Notes under the pieces: model-generated
What the model was told of the DNA's origin: nothing
The model's database searches: none
The model's input: only the letters and a program-made list of their open reading frames with translations
In this document: positions 43,417-52,326 of the stretch, piece by piece
Numbering within the stretch: the stretch's first letter is position 1
How the letters are laid out: each line of letters starts with the position of its first letter
Position numbers and translations under genes: made by a program
Source: Ignavibacteria bacterium
Lineage (GTDB): Bacteria > Bacteroidota > Ignavibacteria > Kapaibacteriales > Kapaibacteriaceae
Assembly: GCA_015709655.1 (NCBI GenBank)
Contig: CP054181.1
Location: forward strand, 1,980,207 to 2,044,206
Direction: 5' to 3'
Length of the DNA: 64,000 nucleotides

Positions 43417-45923
43417 GAATTCTTAGTTTTACTATTCTTTTTCGGAACATTCTGCTTCCTGCCCTTGTTGTTTTGTTGCTGGGTCCTGCACTGGGCTTTG
43501 GGCAACACGCCGAGGTTGTGTCGGTGCGGCACTGGATAACCTCTATGCTAAATGGCATTGGCAACACACCGGCCATTGCGTATGACGGGATAACGGGCCT
43601 GTGTATGACAGGTGAGGAGGGAGTTCTGCGTACAACGGATATGTTCCGCACCTTCGATGCCGTATTCCCCCCGGAGGTAGCAGCGTATTTTTTACAGTAT
43701 TACGGCTGTGCCAGTGTTCATCAGGGATATTTTATTGCCGGCGGTTCTACGAAACTGCAGGATAATACTTACAAAACTCTGGTCTCGCATGACGGCGGAT
43801 TGCACTGGGAGCAGCATCCGACGTTAACGACGCAGGGATTTGGCCCGCGTTCTCCGTATCTGTTTCCTGACGGCAAGCATGGCAGGCTGGGCTGGAGCTT
43901 TACCCGGGATTCAGGCCACACGTTTTTTGATGCGCAATTTGACTTTCCTGTGGGTGAGTTGGACTATGATGACTTCAGTTATGCTGGCGACGGCCGTTTT
44001 TTGTACAGGCACCGTAACCAGCGTCAGTGGTACGAACTTGATTGGGATAGCGAGCGGTTTGTGCCAACCGACGCAGTCCCTGCCTCGATTCATAAAGTGT
44101 ATCGAACATCCGACAGCACGGTTATAGGGTTGGGCTCAAAGCTGTATGTACAGAAAAACAACAGCGGTGAGTATCAGCGCCTTACCTTGGTTGATGAGGA
44201 TGGTAACCCGATGGAGAAATACTCACTAGAGACGACATATCATCTTGATGGCGGGTCACTGTTTCTTTTTGTGCATTTGAGTGGCATGTTTTACCGGTGT
44301 GCTGTCATTGTCGGTGACAGGGCACAGCTGCTGCCGGAAGACTTTGCCGGAGCGGGTATGCTCTCGGTAGATGTTCCCCACTCATCACATCACAATACTG
44401 TTGCCCTTACGGCCTATGATCCGTACGATACCAGAAACAATAAAGTGGTAGTCCTGAATACCGAAACCCGGTCGGTTCGTGATGTGCCGGTACGGTCGCT
44501 CAGCATGCCGCGGTTTGATTTGCAAACTGACAGTTTGCTTCTGTATTTCGACAACAAGAGAGCTATCGCATCGGTAAATATCTTTACCGGAGAGACAGAG
44601 CTTCTTGGCACGATTAACGATCCGTACGGCCGTGCCGTTGCCATACCGGTTGACAAGGGTGTACTGGTCAATGGCCGCCTGGTGTTTGCCGAGTCCACGG
44701 GTAATGTCTTTGAGCTTGACAGCAGCAACAGAAGCCTGCTTCTCCGGAACAATCTTGTCGCCAGAAAACTCTCCCGTCAAACAGATGTTTCGTCACTTCT
44801 GTCTGGTACGAACAGGCTGTGGTCAGACTCTGCCGGCGTTGTTGCCGGTGGCGAGGCACTGCACCGTGTCACTGCCGATGGAAGGATAATTCAGGAGCGT
44901 GCAGACTCCACCAGCGCATGGGTGCACACTTCGTGGGGTGATGAGCTTGCGGGCCACCACGGACTGAGCATCCGCCGTGCCGGCAGCGATGACTATGAGC
45001 CTCTTCCGGTGCCATGGGATACGACGGCAATTATTGGCACCCTGGCGGAAAGCAACGGCGTCCTGGTGGCAGGCTTGCGGGGAATGTACAGGGAAAAAGA
45101 CTTAGAACCAGACGGTACTGTGGCAGGGGGCTTATGGCTCTCTGCAGATCAGGGCACTACGTGGACACAAAGCACGCTGCCCGGCAACCCGCCAATGGTA
45201 CTGTCAGTTAGCGTCCGCCGTTCTGATGCCTCCCTGTGGGTAACGGCAGCCGATGTTACGGTACACATAGATACCGAGCCCGGAGCAGACGGTGTTGATC
45301 GCACAACGGCTGAGATGAGCAATCTTCGTTTGCTGTACTCACGGGATCAGGGCAACACCTGGCGGGAGGTAGCCTCCGCACCACGGAAGACCGGCTGGCG
45401 TGATAATATCAGTAATGCAACATTCTTCGGTGAGCAGACGATAGCCTGGGCTGCATTCGACCAGGTACTGTGGTCGGATGACGCAGGGCAAACGTGGCGT
45501 GAAGTATCGGGTCTTCCCGCCGGCAAAACCGCTGTCTCACATGTGATGTTCGACGCTCACGGCAACCTGTACATCAGCACCAATCAGGGGATCTACACGG
45601 TGGCGGCGCAGCCGTCGGGCGTGGAGGCCGCCGAAGACGGCGGACGTATCTTCTGGGCCGAGAGCTACCCCAACCCGGGCGGCAGTACAATCACGCTGCG
45701 CCTGCACAACACGGGGCTTCTGCAGGGCGAGGCAGAGGTACTAAAGATTATTGACATCATGGGTCGTACCGTTGCCGACCTGCGTTCCCGCACACGCGGC
45801 CTGCCTGCATCGGAGAGCATCGACGTGCCGCTGCAATTGGGTGACCTCCCTTGTGGCATGTACCTGCTGGTTTCCGGCAGTGGAGGCGCCGTTACCACCC
45901 GGCCGCTGCAGGTGCAGGAATAA
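43413..45923 (+). CDS. Secreted Asp-box beta-propeller protein with T9SS tail, cassette copy 2 (836 aa)
   Basis: Same layout as copy 1 (signal peptide, Asp-box repeats SHDGGLHWEQH, TRDSGHTFFD, SADQGTTWTQS, SRDQGNTWREV, SDDAGQTWREV, T9SS tail ending RPLQVQE). Most differences from copy 1 fall in the first 250 residues and in loops, for example FDFPVGELDYDDFSY against YDFPLHELDIGDYHY, while the last 300 residues are nearly identical. A terminator follows directly. ATG overlapping the previous stop was preferred to the GTG at 43401. Confidence 0.85.
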   Translation: MRILSFTILFRNILLPALVVLLLGPALGFGQHAEVVSVRHWITSMLNGIGNTPAIAYDGITGLCMTGEEGVLRTTDMFRTFDAVFPPEVAAYFLQYYGCASVHQGYFIAGGSTKLQDNTYKTLVSHDGGLHWEQHPTLTTQGFGPRSPYLFPDGKHGRLGWSFTRDSGHTFFDAQFDFPVGELDYDDFSYAGDGRFLYRHRNQRQWYELDWDSERFVPTDAVPASIHKVYRTSDSTVIGLGSKLYVQKNNSGEYQRLTLVDEDGNPMEKYSLETTYHLDGGSLFLFVHLSGMFYRCAVIVGDRAQLLPEDFAGAGMLSVDVPHSSHHNTVALTAYDPYDTRNNKVVVLNTETRSVRDVPVRSLSMPRFDLQTDSLLLYFDNKRAIASVNIFTGETELLGTINDPYGRAVAIPVDKGVLVNGRLVFAESTGNVFELDSSNRSLLLRNNLVARKLSRQTDVSSLLSGTNRLWSDSAGVVAGGEALHRVTADGRIIQERADSTSAWVHTSWGDELAGHHGLSIRRAGSDDYEPLPVPWDTTAIIGTLAESNGVLVAGLRGMYREKDLEPDGTVAGGLWLSADQGTTWTQSTLPGNPPMVLSVSVRRSDASLWVTAADVTVHIDTEPGADGVDRTTAEMSNLRLLYSRDQGNTWREVASAPRKTGWRDNISNATFFGEQTIAWAAFDQVLWSDDAGQTWREVSGLPAGKTAVSHVMFDAHGNLYISTNQGIYTVAAQPSGVEAAEDGGRIFWAESYPNPGGSTITLRLHNTGLLQGEAEVLKIIDIMGRTVADLRSRTRGLPASESIDVPLQLGDLPCGMYLLVSGSGGAVTTRPLQVQE

Positions 45924-45926
45924 AAA

Positions 45927-45956
45927 AGGTTGGAGCGTACCAGACACTCCAACCTT
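45927..45956. terminator. Terminator between convergent cassette 2 and bacilliredoxin genes
   Basis: Stem AAGGTTGGAG / CTCCAACCTT with an 11-nt loop. The A-run at 45922-45928 gives a T-run on the minus strand, so it mainly serves the minus-strand gene; it can also act for the plus-strand gene. Confidence 0.8.
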
Positions 45957-45978
45957 ACATATTTTGTATCCTGGAAGA

Positions 45979-46401
45979 TTATGCAGTTTTGCTCAGCTCT
46001 TCGAATGCAGATGTAAGAGCAGTTGCAATTTGGTCCGGTGTATGACCTTCGATTTGGTGACGTGGCATGAAGCCGACCAGCTCGGCGTCGCGCAGCAGTG
46101 CTACGGAGGGCGATGACGGTGGCATGCCTGTGAAGTAACTCCGGGCTCGCTCTGTGGCTTCGAGGTCTTGTCCGGCAAATACGGTAACTAAGTGGTCAGG
46201 ACGACTGGCGTGCTGAATTGCTTTAACAATTGCGGGGCGGGCGCCTGCAGCAGCACAGCCACACACTGAATTCACAACAACCATGGTAAGGCCCGGCCGG
46301 GCAACAGCCGCATCAACATCCGCTTCAGTGAGAAGCTCCTGGAATCCGGCTCTGGTAAGTTCTTCGCGCATTGGCTGCACAAACATTGGATCGTATGGCA
46401 T
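45979..46401 (-). CDS. BrxA/BrxB-type bacilliredoxin (140 aa)
   Basis: Small cytoplasmic thioredoxin-fold protein of the YphP/YqiW (DUF1094) family, which removes bacillithiol or similar thiols from proteins or keeps thiols reduced. MPYDPMFVQPMREELTRAGF at the start and the active motif CGC in VVVNSVCGCAAAGARPA are diagnostic; AGQDLEATERARSYFTG and PPSSPSVALLRDAELVGFM follow. Length is normal. It lies 20 bp after the TPR gene, so probably co-transcribed. Which thiol it uses in this lineage is not shown. Confidence 0.93.
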   Translation of the reverse strand: MPYDPMFVQPMREELTRAGFQELLTEADVDAAVARPGLTMVVVNSVCGCAAAGARPAIVKAIQHASRPDHLVTVFAGQDLEATERARSYFTGMPPSSPSVALLRDAELVGFMPRHQIEGHTPDQIATALTSAFEELSKTA

Positions 46402-46421
46402 AGTAATATTAACCTGGGATA

Positions 46422-47846
46422 TTAAGTAAGAAGTGTTCGTAAATATTCCATTTCCAGCGGACCAACCACTGGCGGGAATTCTGATTCAAAAGTATCACGT
46501 TTGGAACTATCCAACTGAATACCTGCTTTCAGATACTCTGCAGCTTCAGCGGGTTTCCCCATTATACATAGCCCCTTAGCCATTGAAATATGAGTGTCTG
46601 CACAGTCTGGTTCCAGCGAGAGTGCGCATGAGAACGATTCAATGGCATCGGTAGTGTTGCCGGCATCAAGCAATGCTTCACCAAGGTCAAGCCAGCACAT
46701 GGCATCGTTCGGTTGCAATTCGAGAGCAGCACGATAGCAGCCGACGGCATCCTGGTACTGTTTCATGTTAGCCAGCACGTCGGCCTTTGCATACCATACT
46801 TCGGCAACCGTCGGGTCCAGTTCCAATGCTGCATTGTAGTCCTGAAGAGCATCATGAAAACTCTCTAGGGCGTCATGACACGTGCCGCGGCCAAAGTACG
46901 ACGGAGCGTGCTGCTGATCTGCCTGAATAGCCTTGGTAAACATGGCGATTGCATCAATGAATCGTCCTCTGTCTTCAAGTGTTGCGGCAAGGTTGTGCAT
47001 AACAGGAACATCCAGCGGATCGGCAGTATGAGCTTCGGAGTATGCCTCAATTGCTCTGTCAACATTTCCCGTTGCAGAATATGCGTTACCCATGTTAAAC
47101 CAGGCATTAACAAAATCAGGCTTAATGAGCGTTGCCATTTCGTAGCACCGGATTGCTCCACGAAAAGCCTGACTCTTACCTATTATTACTCCCTTGTTAA
47201 ACCATGCATTCTCGTCGTACGGATCCAGATCAATCAGTTTATCGTACACCTGTACTGCCGAGGCGAAATCGTCGAGTGCTTCATGACAGTATGCCAGCTC
47301 GAACAGTGCATCGCGTGCGAGCTCATCCTGTTTGCTCAGGTAGGCAAACAGGCGACGAGCCTCGTCGAACCGAAGTTTTTTGGCAAGGATCATTGCCTTT
47401 GTAAACAGAGCGTCGGAGTTATCCGGGTCGGATACAAGAACCGCATCCACAACCAGACCTGCCTGCTCCAGGTTGCCGAGTTGCTCCAGTGCAATTGCTT
47501 TGTTCACCTGGATTTCAGTGTCAACCGGATCGAGTTCAGCAGCCTTGGAGTACACGGTAAGGGCGTCTGCCCAACGTCCGAGACTACACATTGCAACGCC
47601 CAGTTTATGCCATGCGTCGGCACTGTAGGGAGTAACATCACACCACATGAGCGCAAAGGTTAGGGCATCATCGAACTTACGTAGTTCAAGGCAGTAGTGA
47701 ACTACCGCTTCCAGTGCATCGGCACCAGGTAAACCGTTCTGCCATTGTCCGCTGCGGTGTGACTCCCGGAACTGCTGCAACGTTTCATCTAAATTTTTAC
47801 CATCCGGTTCATCGGCGGCATCGTCGTCACTAAAAAACTCCAGCAT
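46422..47846 (-). CDS. Tetratricopeptide-repeat protein (474 aa)
   Basis: No signal peptide or membrane helix. An acidic N-terminus (FFSDDDAADEPDG) is followed by about eleven TPR units of 34 residues from residue 60 on; typical repeats are WHKLGVAMCSLGRWADALTV, NKAIALEQLGNLEQAG and WFNKGVIIGKSQAFRGAIR. TPR proteins act as scaffolds in complexes. No second domain. First gene of a likely two-gene unit with the bacilliredoxin. Specific role unknown. Confidence 0.88.
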   Translation of the reverse strand: MLEFFSDDDAADEPDGKNLDETLQQFRESHRSGQWQNGLPGADALEAVVHYCLELRKFDDALTFALMWCDVTPYSADAWHKLGVAMCSLGRWADALTVYSKAAELDPVDTEIQVNKAIALEQLGNLEQAGLVVDAVLVSDPDNSDALFTKAMILAKKLRFDEARRLFAYLSKQDELARDALFELAYCHEALDDFASAVQVYDKLIDLDPYDENAWFNKGVIIGKSQAFRGAIRCYEMATLIKPDFVNAWFNMGNAYSATGNVDRAIEAYSEAHTADPLDVPVMHNLAATLEDRGRFIDAIAMFTKAIQADQQHAPSYFGRGTCHDALESFHDALQDYNAALELDPTVAEVWYAKADVLANMKQYQDAVGCYRAALELQPNDAMCWLDLGEALLDAGNTTDAIESFSCALSLEPDCADTHISMAKGLCIMGKPAEAAEYLKAGIQLDSSKRDTFESEFPPVVGPLEMEYLRTLLT

Positions 47847-47962
47847 GACGTACCCGAAAGTAAGTGAAACATCTGTCCGCTGTTGTATGCAATGTACGCA
47901 TGAACAGGAAGAGAACGATTAAGAAAGTGGTGGATGTGGACAATCTGTTAAAGCCCCTTTCA

Positions 47963-49132
47963 CTAATAAACACTGAACACGAGAAACTTCAGGTACTGGG
48001 TTTCGGGCATTGCAAGAAGAATCGGGTGATCGGGTGCCTGATTGCCACGGTGGATAAGACGTAATGACTTGTTTAATCGTGCTGCTTCGGCATACACAAT
48101 ATCAAGGAGGTCGTGCTCGGTTACAAGCTGCGTGCACGACGAGGTTACCAGGTAGCCATTCGGAGGGATGAGTTTCAGGGCTGCCCGGTTCAGGGTTGCG
48201 TAGCCGGATCGCGCGCCCGCAAGTGCGGAGCGGGTTTTTGCAAACGACGGAGGGTCAAGTATGACCATGTCCCAGGTGCGCCCACTCAGCGCCTGATCCT
48301 TCAGCACGTCGAATACATTGCCAACTTCAAAGTTCACGGTGGTGAGGCCGTTCGCTGCAGCATGGAGCCGCGCACTTTCGATTGCAGATGCCGAACTGTC
48401 GATACCCAGAACCTGCACTGCCCCACCAAGACCGGCATTCAGGGCAAAGCCACCCACATTGCAAAAGGTATCAAGGACTGATAATCCGCGGGAGTACTGC
48501 TGCACCCAGTGTCGGTTCACTTTTTGATCCAAAAAATACCCCGTCTTTTGTCCGTCCAGCACATTGGCAAACAGTCGGATTCCGTTTTCGGTAAACTCTA
48601 CCGGTCCGGATACGGCACCCCACAGTACACCTTCACGGAGCGGAAGGCCTTCCTTGATACGTACCTGCATGGTATTGCGTTCAACGATTGCTGTAAGATG
48701 TGGCAGAACGGTTCGAAGTGCGTTGGATATCTCTGTCAGACGAATGTCCATGCCGTAACTAAATGTTTGCACAACCGCAACGTTGCTAAAAATATCTATA
48801 ATGAGTCCGCTGAGCATGTCGGATTCGCCAAACACCAGCCGGTAGGCCTGACTGCTGCCAACAAAACGCGTGCGCAGGGCAAGTGCCTGCCGAAATCTGT
48901 TAACAAAGAAACCGGTGTCCACCACGTCATCGCACGTGCCAATGATGCGCACGGCAATCCTGCTCTTAGGATTATAGAAACCGATGCCAATCTCACGACC
49001 GGCGTCAGAAATCACCGTTACAATATCCCCGGCTGCAGCCTGCGGAGGTTCGGCCAATTCTGTAGTGAACACCCACTGGTAGCCTCCGTACAGATTTTTA
49101 TGCTTATGCGGTTTTAAGCGTGCAATTTTCAT
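47963..49132 (-). CDS. rlmI: RlmI-type 23S rRNA (cytosine-C5) methyltransferase (389 aa)
   Basis: PUA-like N-terminal domain (HKNLYGGYQWVFTTE, DAGREIGIGFYNPKSRIAVR), then a Rossmann methyltransferase domain: VLDTFCNVGGFALNAG binds S-adenosylmethionine, VILDPPSFAKTRSAL is motif IV, and SSCTQLV follows. The end GNQAPDHPILLAMPETQYLK is characteristic of RlmI/YwbD-like enzymes. RlmI of E. coli methylates C1962 of 23S rRNA; the same target is likely but inferred. Monocistronic, divergent from the PKD/T9SS gene. Confidence 0.88.
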   Translation of the reverse strand: MKIARLKPHKHKNLYGGYQWVFTTELAEPPQAAAGDIVTVISDAGREIGIGFYNPKSRIAVRIIGTCDDVVDTGFFVNRFRQALALRTRFVGSSQAYRLVFGESDMLSGLIIDIFSNVAVVQTFSYGMDIRLTEISNALRTVLPHLTAIVERNTMQVRIKEGLPLREGVLWGAVSGPVEFTENGIRLFANVLDGQKTGYFLDQKVNRHWVQQYSRGLSVLDTFCNVGGFALNAGLGGAVQVLGIDSSASAIESARLHAAANGLTTVNFEVGNVFDVLKDQALSGRTWDMVILDPPSFAKTRSALAGARSGYATLNRAALKLIPPNGYLVTSSCTQLVTEHDLLDIVYAEAARLNKSLRLIHRGNQAPDHPILLAMPETQYLKFLVFSVY

Positions 49133-49184
49133 TATGAAAAATAACCTTCAGTAAACGATTTGTGTTGTAGATTGTTAGTAGTGT

Positions 49185-51476
49185 ATGACGGTACTCAGGT
49201 CAATAGCGCTTTTCGTTACCGTGTTATGGGCAACTCTTCCTGTCCATACTCAAAACGAATATGCAGTGTGGCAGTTCGGGAATTTTGCCGGATTAGATTT
49301 CCGCACTGCTCCTCCCACGCCAGTTTCTGCTCCGTTTTACACTGACGAAGGGAGTTCGATGTGGTGTAACCCCATAACGGGTAATCTAATCCTGAGTTCG
49401 AATGGTAAGCAAGTGTACGATGCGTCAGGTGCTGTTGTTGCTAACGGCGCCGGTTTGCGCGGAGGCAACTCCAGCTCGAGCTGCGTAGTTATCCTTCCCG
49501 ATCCGGTATTCAAGTACCCGCACGAAGCAACACGGTTCTACATATTCTGTATCGGTGACCAGTCTTCGGCGATTCAGCCGCCCGATTCTGCACTGACCAT
49601 GAACACGGTTGAGTACAGGGATGGCAGATGGGAAGTGGTTCAGAAAAATGTGGTGGTTGACTCGGGCTTTGCAGAAAAACTCGCTGTTACACATCATTGT
49701 GATGGACGTTCGTTCTGGCTTGTTGTTCACGCACGGTCCGAGCCGGCATTTTATGCATACCAGCTATCCGGGAAGGGGCTTCAGCCGGCGGTGAAGAGTG
49801 TTGTGGGTGCAGTGAATACACCACGTGCCGACAGTGTGTTGGGTGGTGCGTACGGACAAGGCCTGATGGCTTTCTCGCAGGATGGTTCCAAGCTTGCAAT
49901 GGCTACACCATTCAGCTATTCAACAGAGGTATTCGATTTTGATATTTCCACCGGAATAGTTTCAAATGCCCGCGTCCTGGATCCGGTATCCCGAAACTAC
50001 GGAGTCTGCTTTTCACCAAATGGTAGATATGTTTACGGTGTTCAATGGGCAACCCGAACCGAGAACGGATCTGTCGTCAGACAGTACGATGTGACCAATA
50101 CCGTGAACCCAGTAGTTGTGGGGTCACTAAAACCAGCCGTTTCTGACTTTTACAATGGCGGTATTCAGGCAGGACCCGACGGGAAGCTGTGGCTGGCAAT
50201 GGAAACGTCAGTAGTTAGTATTGCCAGTCCTGATAGTGCAGCTCCGGACTGCGGTTTCCGTGCCGATGAGGTTGTGCTGCTGCCGTCATCCGACATTGTT
50301 GTTGGTTTGCCAACCATCGTTACATCATTCTATAAGCTTGGTCGGCTAAACAGTTGTGCACCACCGGTTAGTAGGATCACTGCCGATACCGCTATCTGTT
50401 CCGGTGAGTGTCTTCAGGTTAGCAGCATTAGCACAAACTCGCCAGCACAGTGGTTATGGACATTTGATGGCGCTGAGCCGGCTGTCTTTAGCGGTGAAAG
50501 TCCTCCGGCGGTATGTTATCGGACAGCCGGTCGGTTTGCCATACGCCTAATCACCAGGAATCAATGGGGTGCCGATACGGCCACTCACTTTGTGCTGGTT
50601 CACCAACTTCCGGTAATTAGTGCCGGTGCGGATGTGATTTTATGCGATAGTGCATCGGGACGGTTAGCGGCAACGGGTGGCGTACGCTATGAATGGGAGG
50701 CACAGCAGGGTATTGGAAACCGATTTTCTCCTGACCCCATCGTTCGGGTGTTCACACATACCGCATTTGTTGTCCGCGGTTGGAACGAACACGGTTGCAG
50801 CTCTACTGATACAGTCATAGTTTACAGCTACCCACACGGAATGCCTCCTGTTACTCTGAGTGTTGTTCCATCGGTTGCTGAAGCCGGCTCCGAAGCCGTT
50901 ATTCAGATTGCAGTCACCGATGGGGTACCAATTGCCGAGATCATAACAGAAGTTAGCATCCCTGCAAGGGCACTAACAGATGTCCGGGTTACGCATGGGA
51001 TGGAACTGTACCGTAGAACTGCTGGGACAGACACGCTGATTCTGGGTGTTAGAACCGAACTGAAGGATAATAAAAACGTGATCAGCATTCGAGGGATTGC
51101 ATTGCTATTCACCGATACGGTGCGGATTGCATTACGGAGCGCAACGTCGCTGACGTGTCAGCCTGTTTGGACCGCTGACACTACGTTTGCGGTTACTGCA
51201 TGCGGGAAACTCCTCCGTGCTGTTATGTTTTTGAATACTCCACTGCAGATAACCGGTTACGAACAGCAGACAGGCAGGGTAAGTATTTCCGGAAACCCGG
51301 CAGCGTTGGCAACAGTTTCGGTGTACACTCTTCAGGGAACACTTGTAGAGAACCATACCGTCCGTATTTCAGCAGTTCCGTCCGCGGTGCACTTGTCCAG
51401 CCTCCCCGCCGGCCTCTATCTGCTCAGACTTCACAGTGGCAGTCATCAGGATGTCCGCCTGATATTACAGGAATAA
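49185..51476 (+). CDS. Secreted WD40/PKD-like protein with T9SS tail (763 aa)
   Basis: Signal peptide MTVLRSIALFVTVLWATLPV with cleavage near VHTQ. Residues 25-390 look like a beta-propeller (GNLILSSNGKQVYDASG, SPNGRYVYGVQW). Two PKD-like domains follow (about 395-560, with AQWLWTFDGAEPAVFSGE and ADVILCDSASGRLAATGG, YEWEAQQ), then a beta-rich stretch, and the T9SS tail (ALATVSVYTLQGTLV, AGLYLLRLHSG, end LILQE). The end resembles the propeller cassettes' QE tail. Reads as a surface protein of unknown role. The upstream ORF start at 49160 is in another frame and not used. Confidence 0.8.
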   Translation: MTVLRSIALFVTVLWATLPVHTQNEYAVWQFGNFAGLDFRTAPPTPVSAPFYTDEGSSMWCNPITGNLILSSNGKQVYDASGAVVANGAGLRGGNSSSSCVVILPDPVFKYPHEATRFYIFCIGDQSSAIQPPDSALTMNTVEYRDGRWEVVQKNVVVDSGFAEKLAVTHHCDGRSFWLVVHARSEPAFYAYQLSGKGLQPAVKSVVGAVNTPRADSVLGGAYGQGLMAFSQDGSKLAMATPFSYSTEVFDFDISTGIVSNARVLDPVSRNYGVCFSPNGRYVYGVQWATRTENGSVVRQYDVTNTVNPVVVGSLKPAVSDFYNGGIQAGPDGKLWLAMETSVVSIASPDSAAPDCGFRADEVVLLPSSDIVVGLPTIVTSFYKLGRLNSCAPPVSRITADTAICSGECLQVSSISTNSPAQWLWTFDGAEPAVFSGESPPAVCYRTAGRFAIRLITRNQWGADTATHFVLVHQLPVISAGADVILCDSASGRLAATGGVRYEWEAQQGIGNRFSPDPIVRVFTHTAFVVRGWNEHGCSSTDTVIVYSYPHGMPPVTLSVVPSVAEAGSEAVIQIAVTDGVPIAEIITEVSIPARALTDVRVTHGMELYRRTAGTDTLILGVRTELKDNKNVISIRGIALLFTDTVRIALRSATSLTCQPVWTADTTFAVTACGKLLRAVMFLNTPLQITGYEQQTGRVSISGNPAALATVSVYTLQGTLVENHTVRISAVPSAVHLSSLPAGLYLLRLHSGSHQDVRLILQE

Positions 51477-51558
51477 TGAATATCCGGAAGGGGGCTCAGT
51501 CACACACCGTCACCACACATCCGGGGATTAATGAACAGCGCCTGGTACAGCGCCTGGT

Positions 51559-51588
51559 AAAAAAAAACTCCACCCTACGGTGGAGTTT
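51559..51588 (-). terminator. Terminator after tRNA-Thr
   Basis: Stem AAACTCCACC / GGTGGAGTTT with a CTAC loop and, on the minus strand, a T-run (A at 51559-51567). Confidence 0.85.
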
Positions 51589-51592
51589 ACTG

Positions 51593-51665
51593 AGCCGACG
51601 ACCAGACTTGAACTGGTGACCTGCTGATTACAAATCAGCTGCTCTACCAGCTGAGCTACATCGGC
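51593..51665 (-). tRNA. tRNA-Thr (anticodon TGT)
   Basis: Cloverleaf complete: acceptor GCCGATG/CGTCGGC with one T-G pair, D-arm GCTC/GAGC, anticodon stem GCTGA/TCAGC with loop TTTGTAA, T-arm ACCAG-TTCAAGT-CTGGT, discriminator T. 73 nt, CCA not encoded. Confidence 0.97.
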
Positions 51666-51672
51666 AGAGCAA

Positions 51673-51704
51673 CAAAAATACAAATGCAGTGGCTATTCTT
51701 CAAA
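51673..51704 (-). promoter_or_regulatory. Promoter of tRNA-Thr, Bacteroidota type
   Basis: On the minus strand, TTTG (51704-51701), 20-bp spacer and TATTTTTG (51680-51673), 7 nt before the tRNA. Same boxes and spacing as the tRNA-Val promoter. Confidence 0.7.
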
Positions 51705-51718
51705 AAAACAGTGTGTTG

Positions 51719-52321
51719 CTATCGGAACAACTCCGGGGCAACGGCCTCCTCGATCATTTCGCACCACAGGTGACCAATCATGATGTGACACTCCTGAATC
51801 CGCGCAGTGTTGGTTGAAGGAACCACAACACTTTTTGTGCAGAGACCGTTTAACACTCCGCCCGAGCCCCCTAACAAACCAACCGTTTGAACACCAAGCA
51901 TGTTTGCCCGTGTAACTGCCTGCACCACATTGGCCGAAGTACCGCTGGTGCTGATGGCAACAAGCACGCTTCCGGGCGAGGCAAAGGCTTCTACCTGCCT
52001 TTCGAAAACTCTGTTGTACCCGTAGTCGTTGCCACCGGCCGTAAGAACCGACGAGTCAACAGTCAGCGCCATGGCTTTAATAGCCCGACGTTCTACTGAG
52101 CCGCGAAGGCGCACCACCAGTTCTGCCGCAATATGCTGACTATCGGCAGCACTCCCGCCGTTTCCACACAACATGATAAGTGCGTTACTGACGGCGGCGG
52201 ATGCCAGAAGTTCACCACAGTCCAAAATATTCTGTGACTGTGTTTGCAGCAACTCCTGTTTAGTGCTGATACTCTCGGTAATCGTAGAAGCAATACGTGA
52301 TAGTGTGAAGGGGCTTGACAT
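51719..52321 (-). CDS. gmhA: Phosphoheptose isomerase (sedoheptulose-7-phosphate isomerase) (200 aa)
   Basis: SIS-domain enzyme converting sedoheptulose 7-phosphate to D-glycero-manno-heptose 7-phosphate, first step of the heptose precursor pathway for LPS core or S-layer glycans. CGNGGSAADSQHIAAELVVR, ALTVDSSVLTAGGNDYGY and AISTSGTSANVVQAV are the family motifs; GIIE-type metal ligands fall in the His/Glu-containing C-terminal part (QECHIMIGHLWCEMIEEA). Typical length. Last gene of a four-gene operon, 5 bp after the exported protein. Confidence 0.92.
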   Translation of the reverse strand: MSSPFTLSRIASTITESISTKQELLQTQSQNILDCGELLASAAVSNALIMLCGNGGSAADSQHIAAELVVRLRGSVERRAIKAMALTVDSSVLTAGGNDYGYNRVFERQVEAFASPGSVLVAISTSGTSANVVQAVTRANMLGVQTVGLLGGSGGVLNGLCTKSVVVPSTNTARIQECHIMIGHLWCEMIEEAVAPELFR

Positions 52322-52326
52322 AATGG

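Larger units (their letters stand above)
38983..45923 (+). repeat. Tandem duplication of a two-gene cassette (unit about 3.33 kb) plus decayed third copy
   Basis: Unit 1 is 39246-42578 and unit 2 is 42579-45923, each with spacer, Cys-rich gene and propeller gene. Positions correspond at an offset of 3333 bp. The spacers and the 3' 900 bp of the propellers are nearly identical. The 3' end of an older unit precedes unit 1. Confidence 0.9.

Noticed and set aside
51509-51560. Direct repeat GCGCCTGGTA (51539 and 51550) as attachment site near tRNA-Thr
   Set aside because: Only 10 bp, outside the tRNA, with no integrase nearby.
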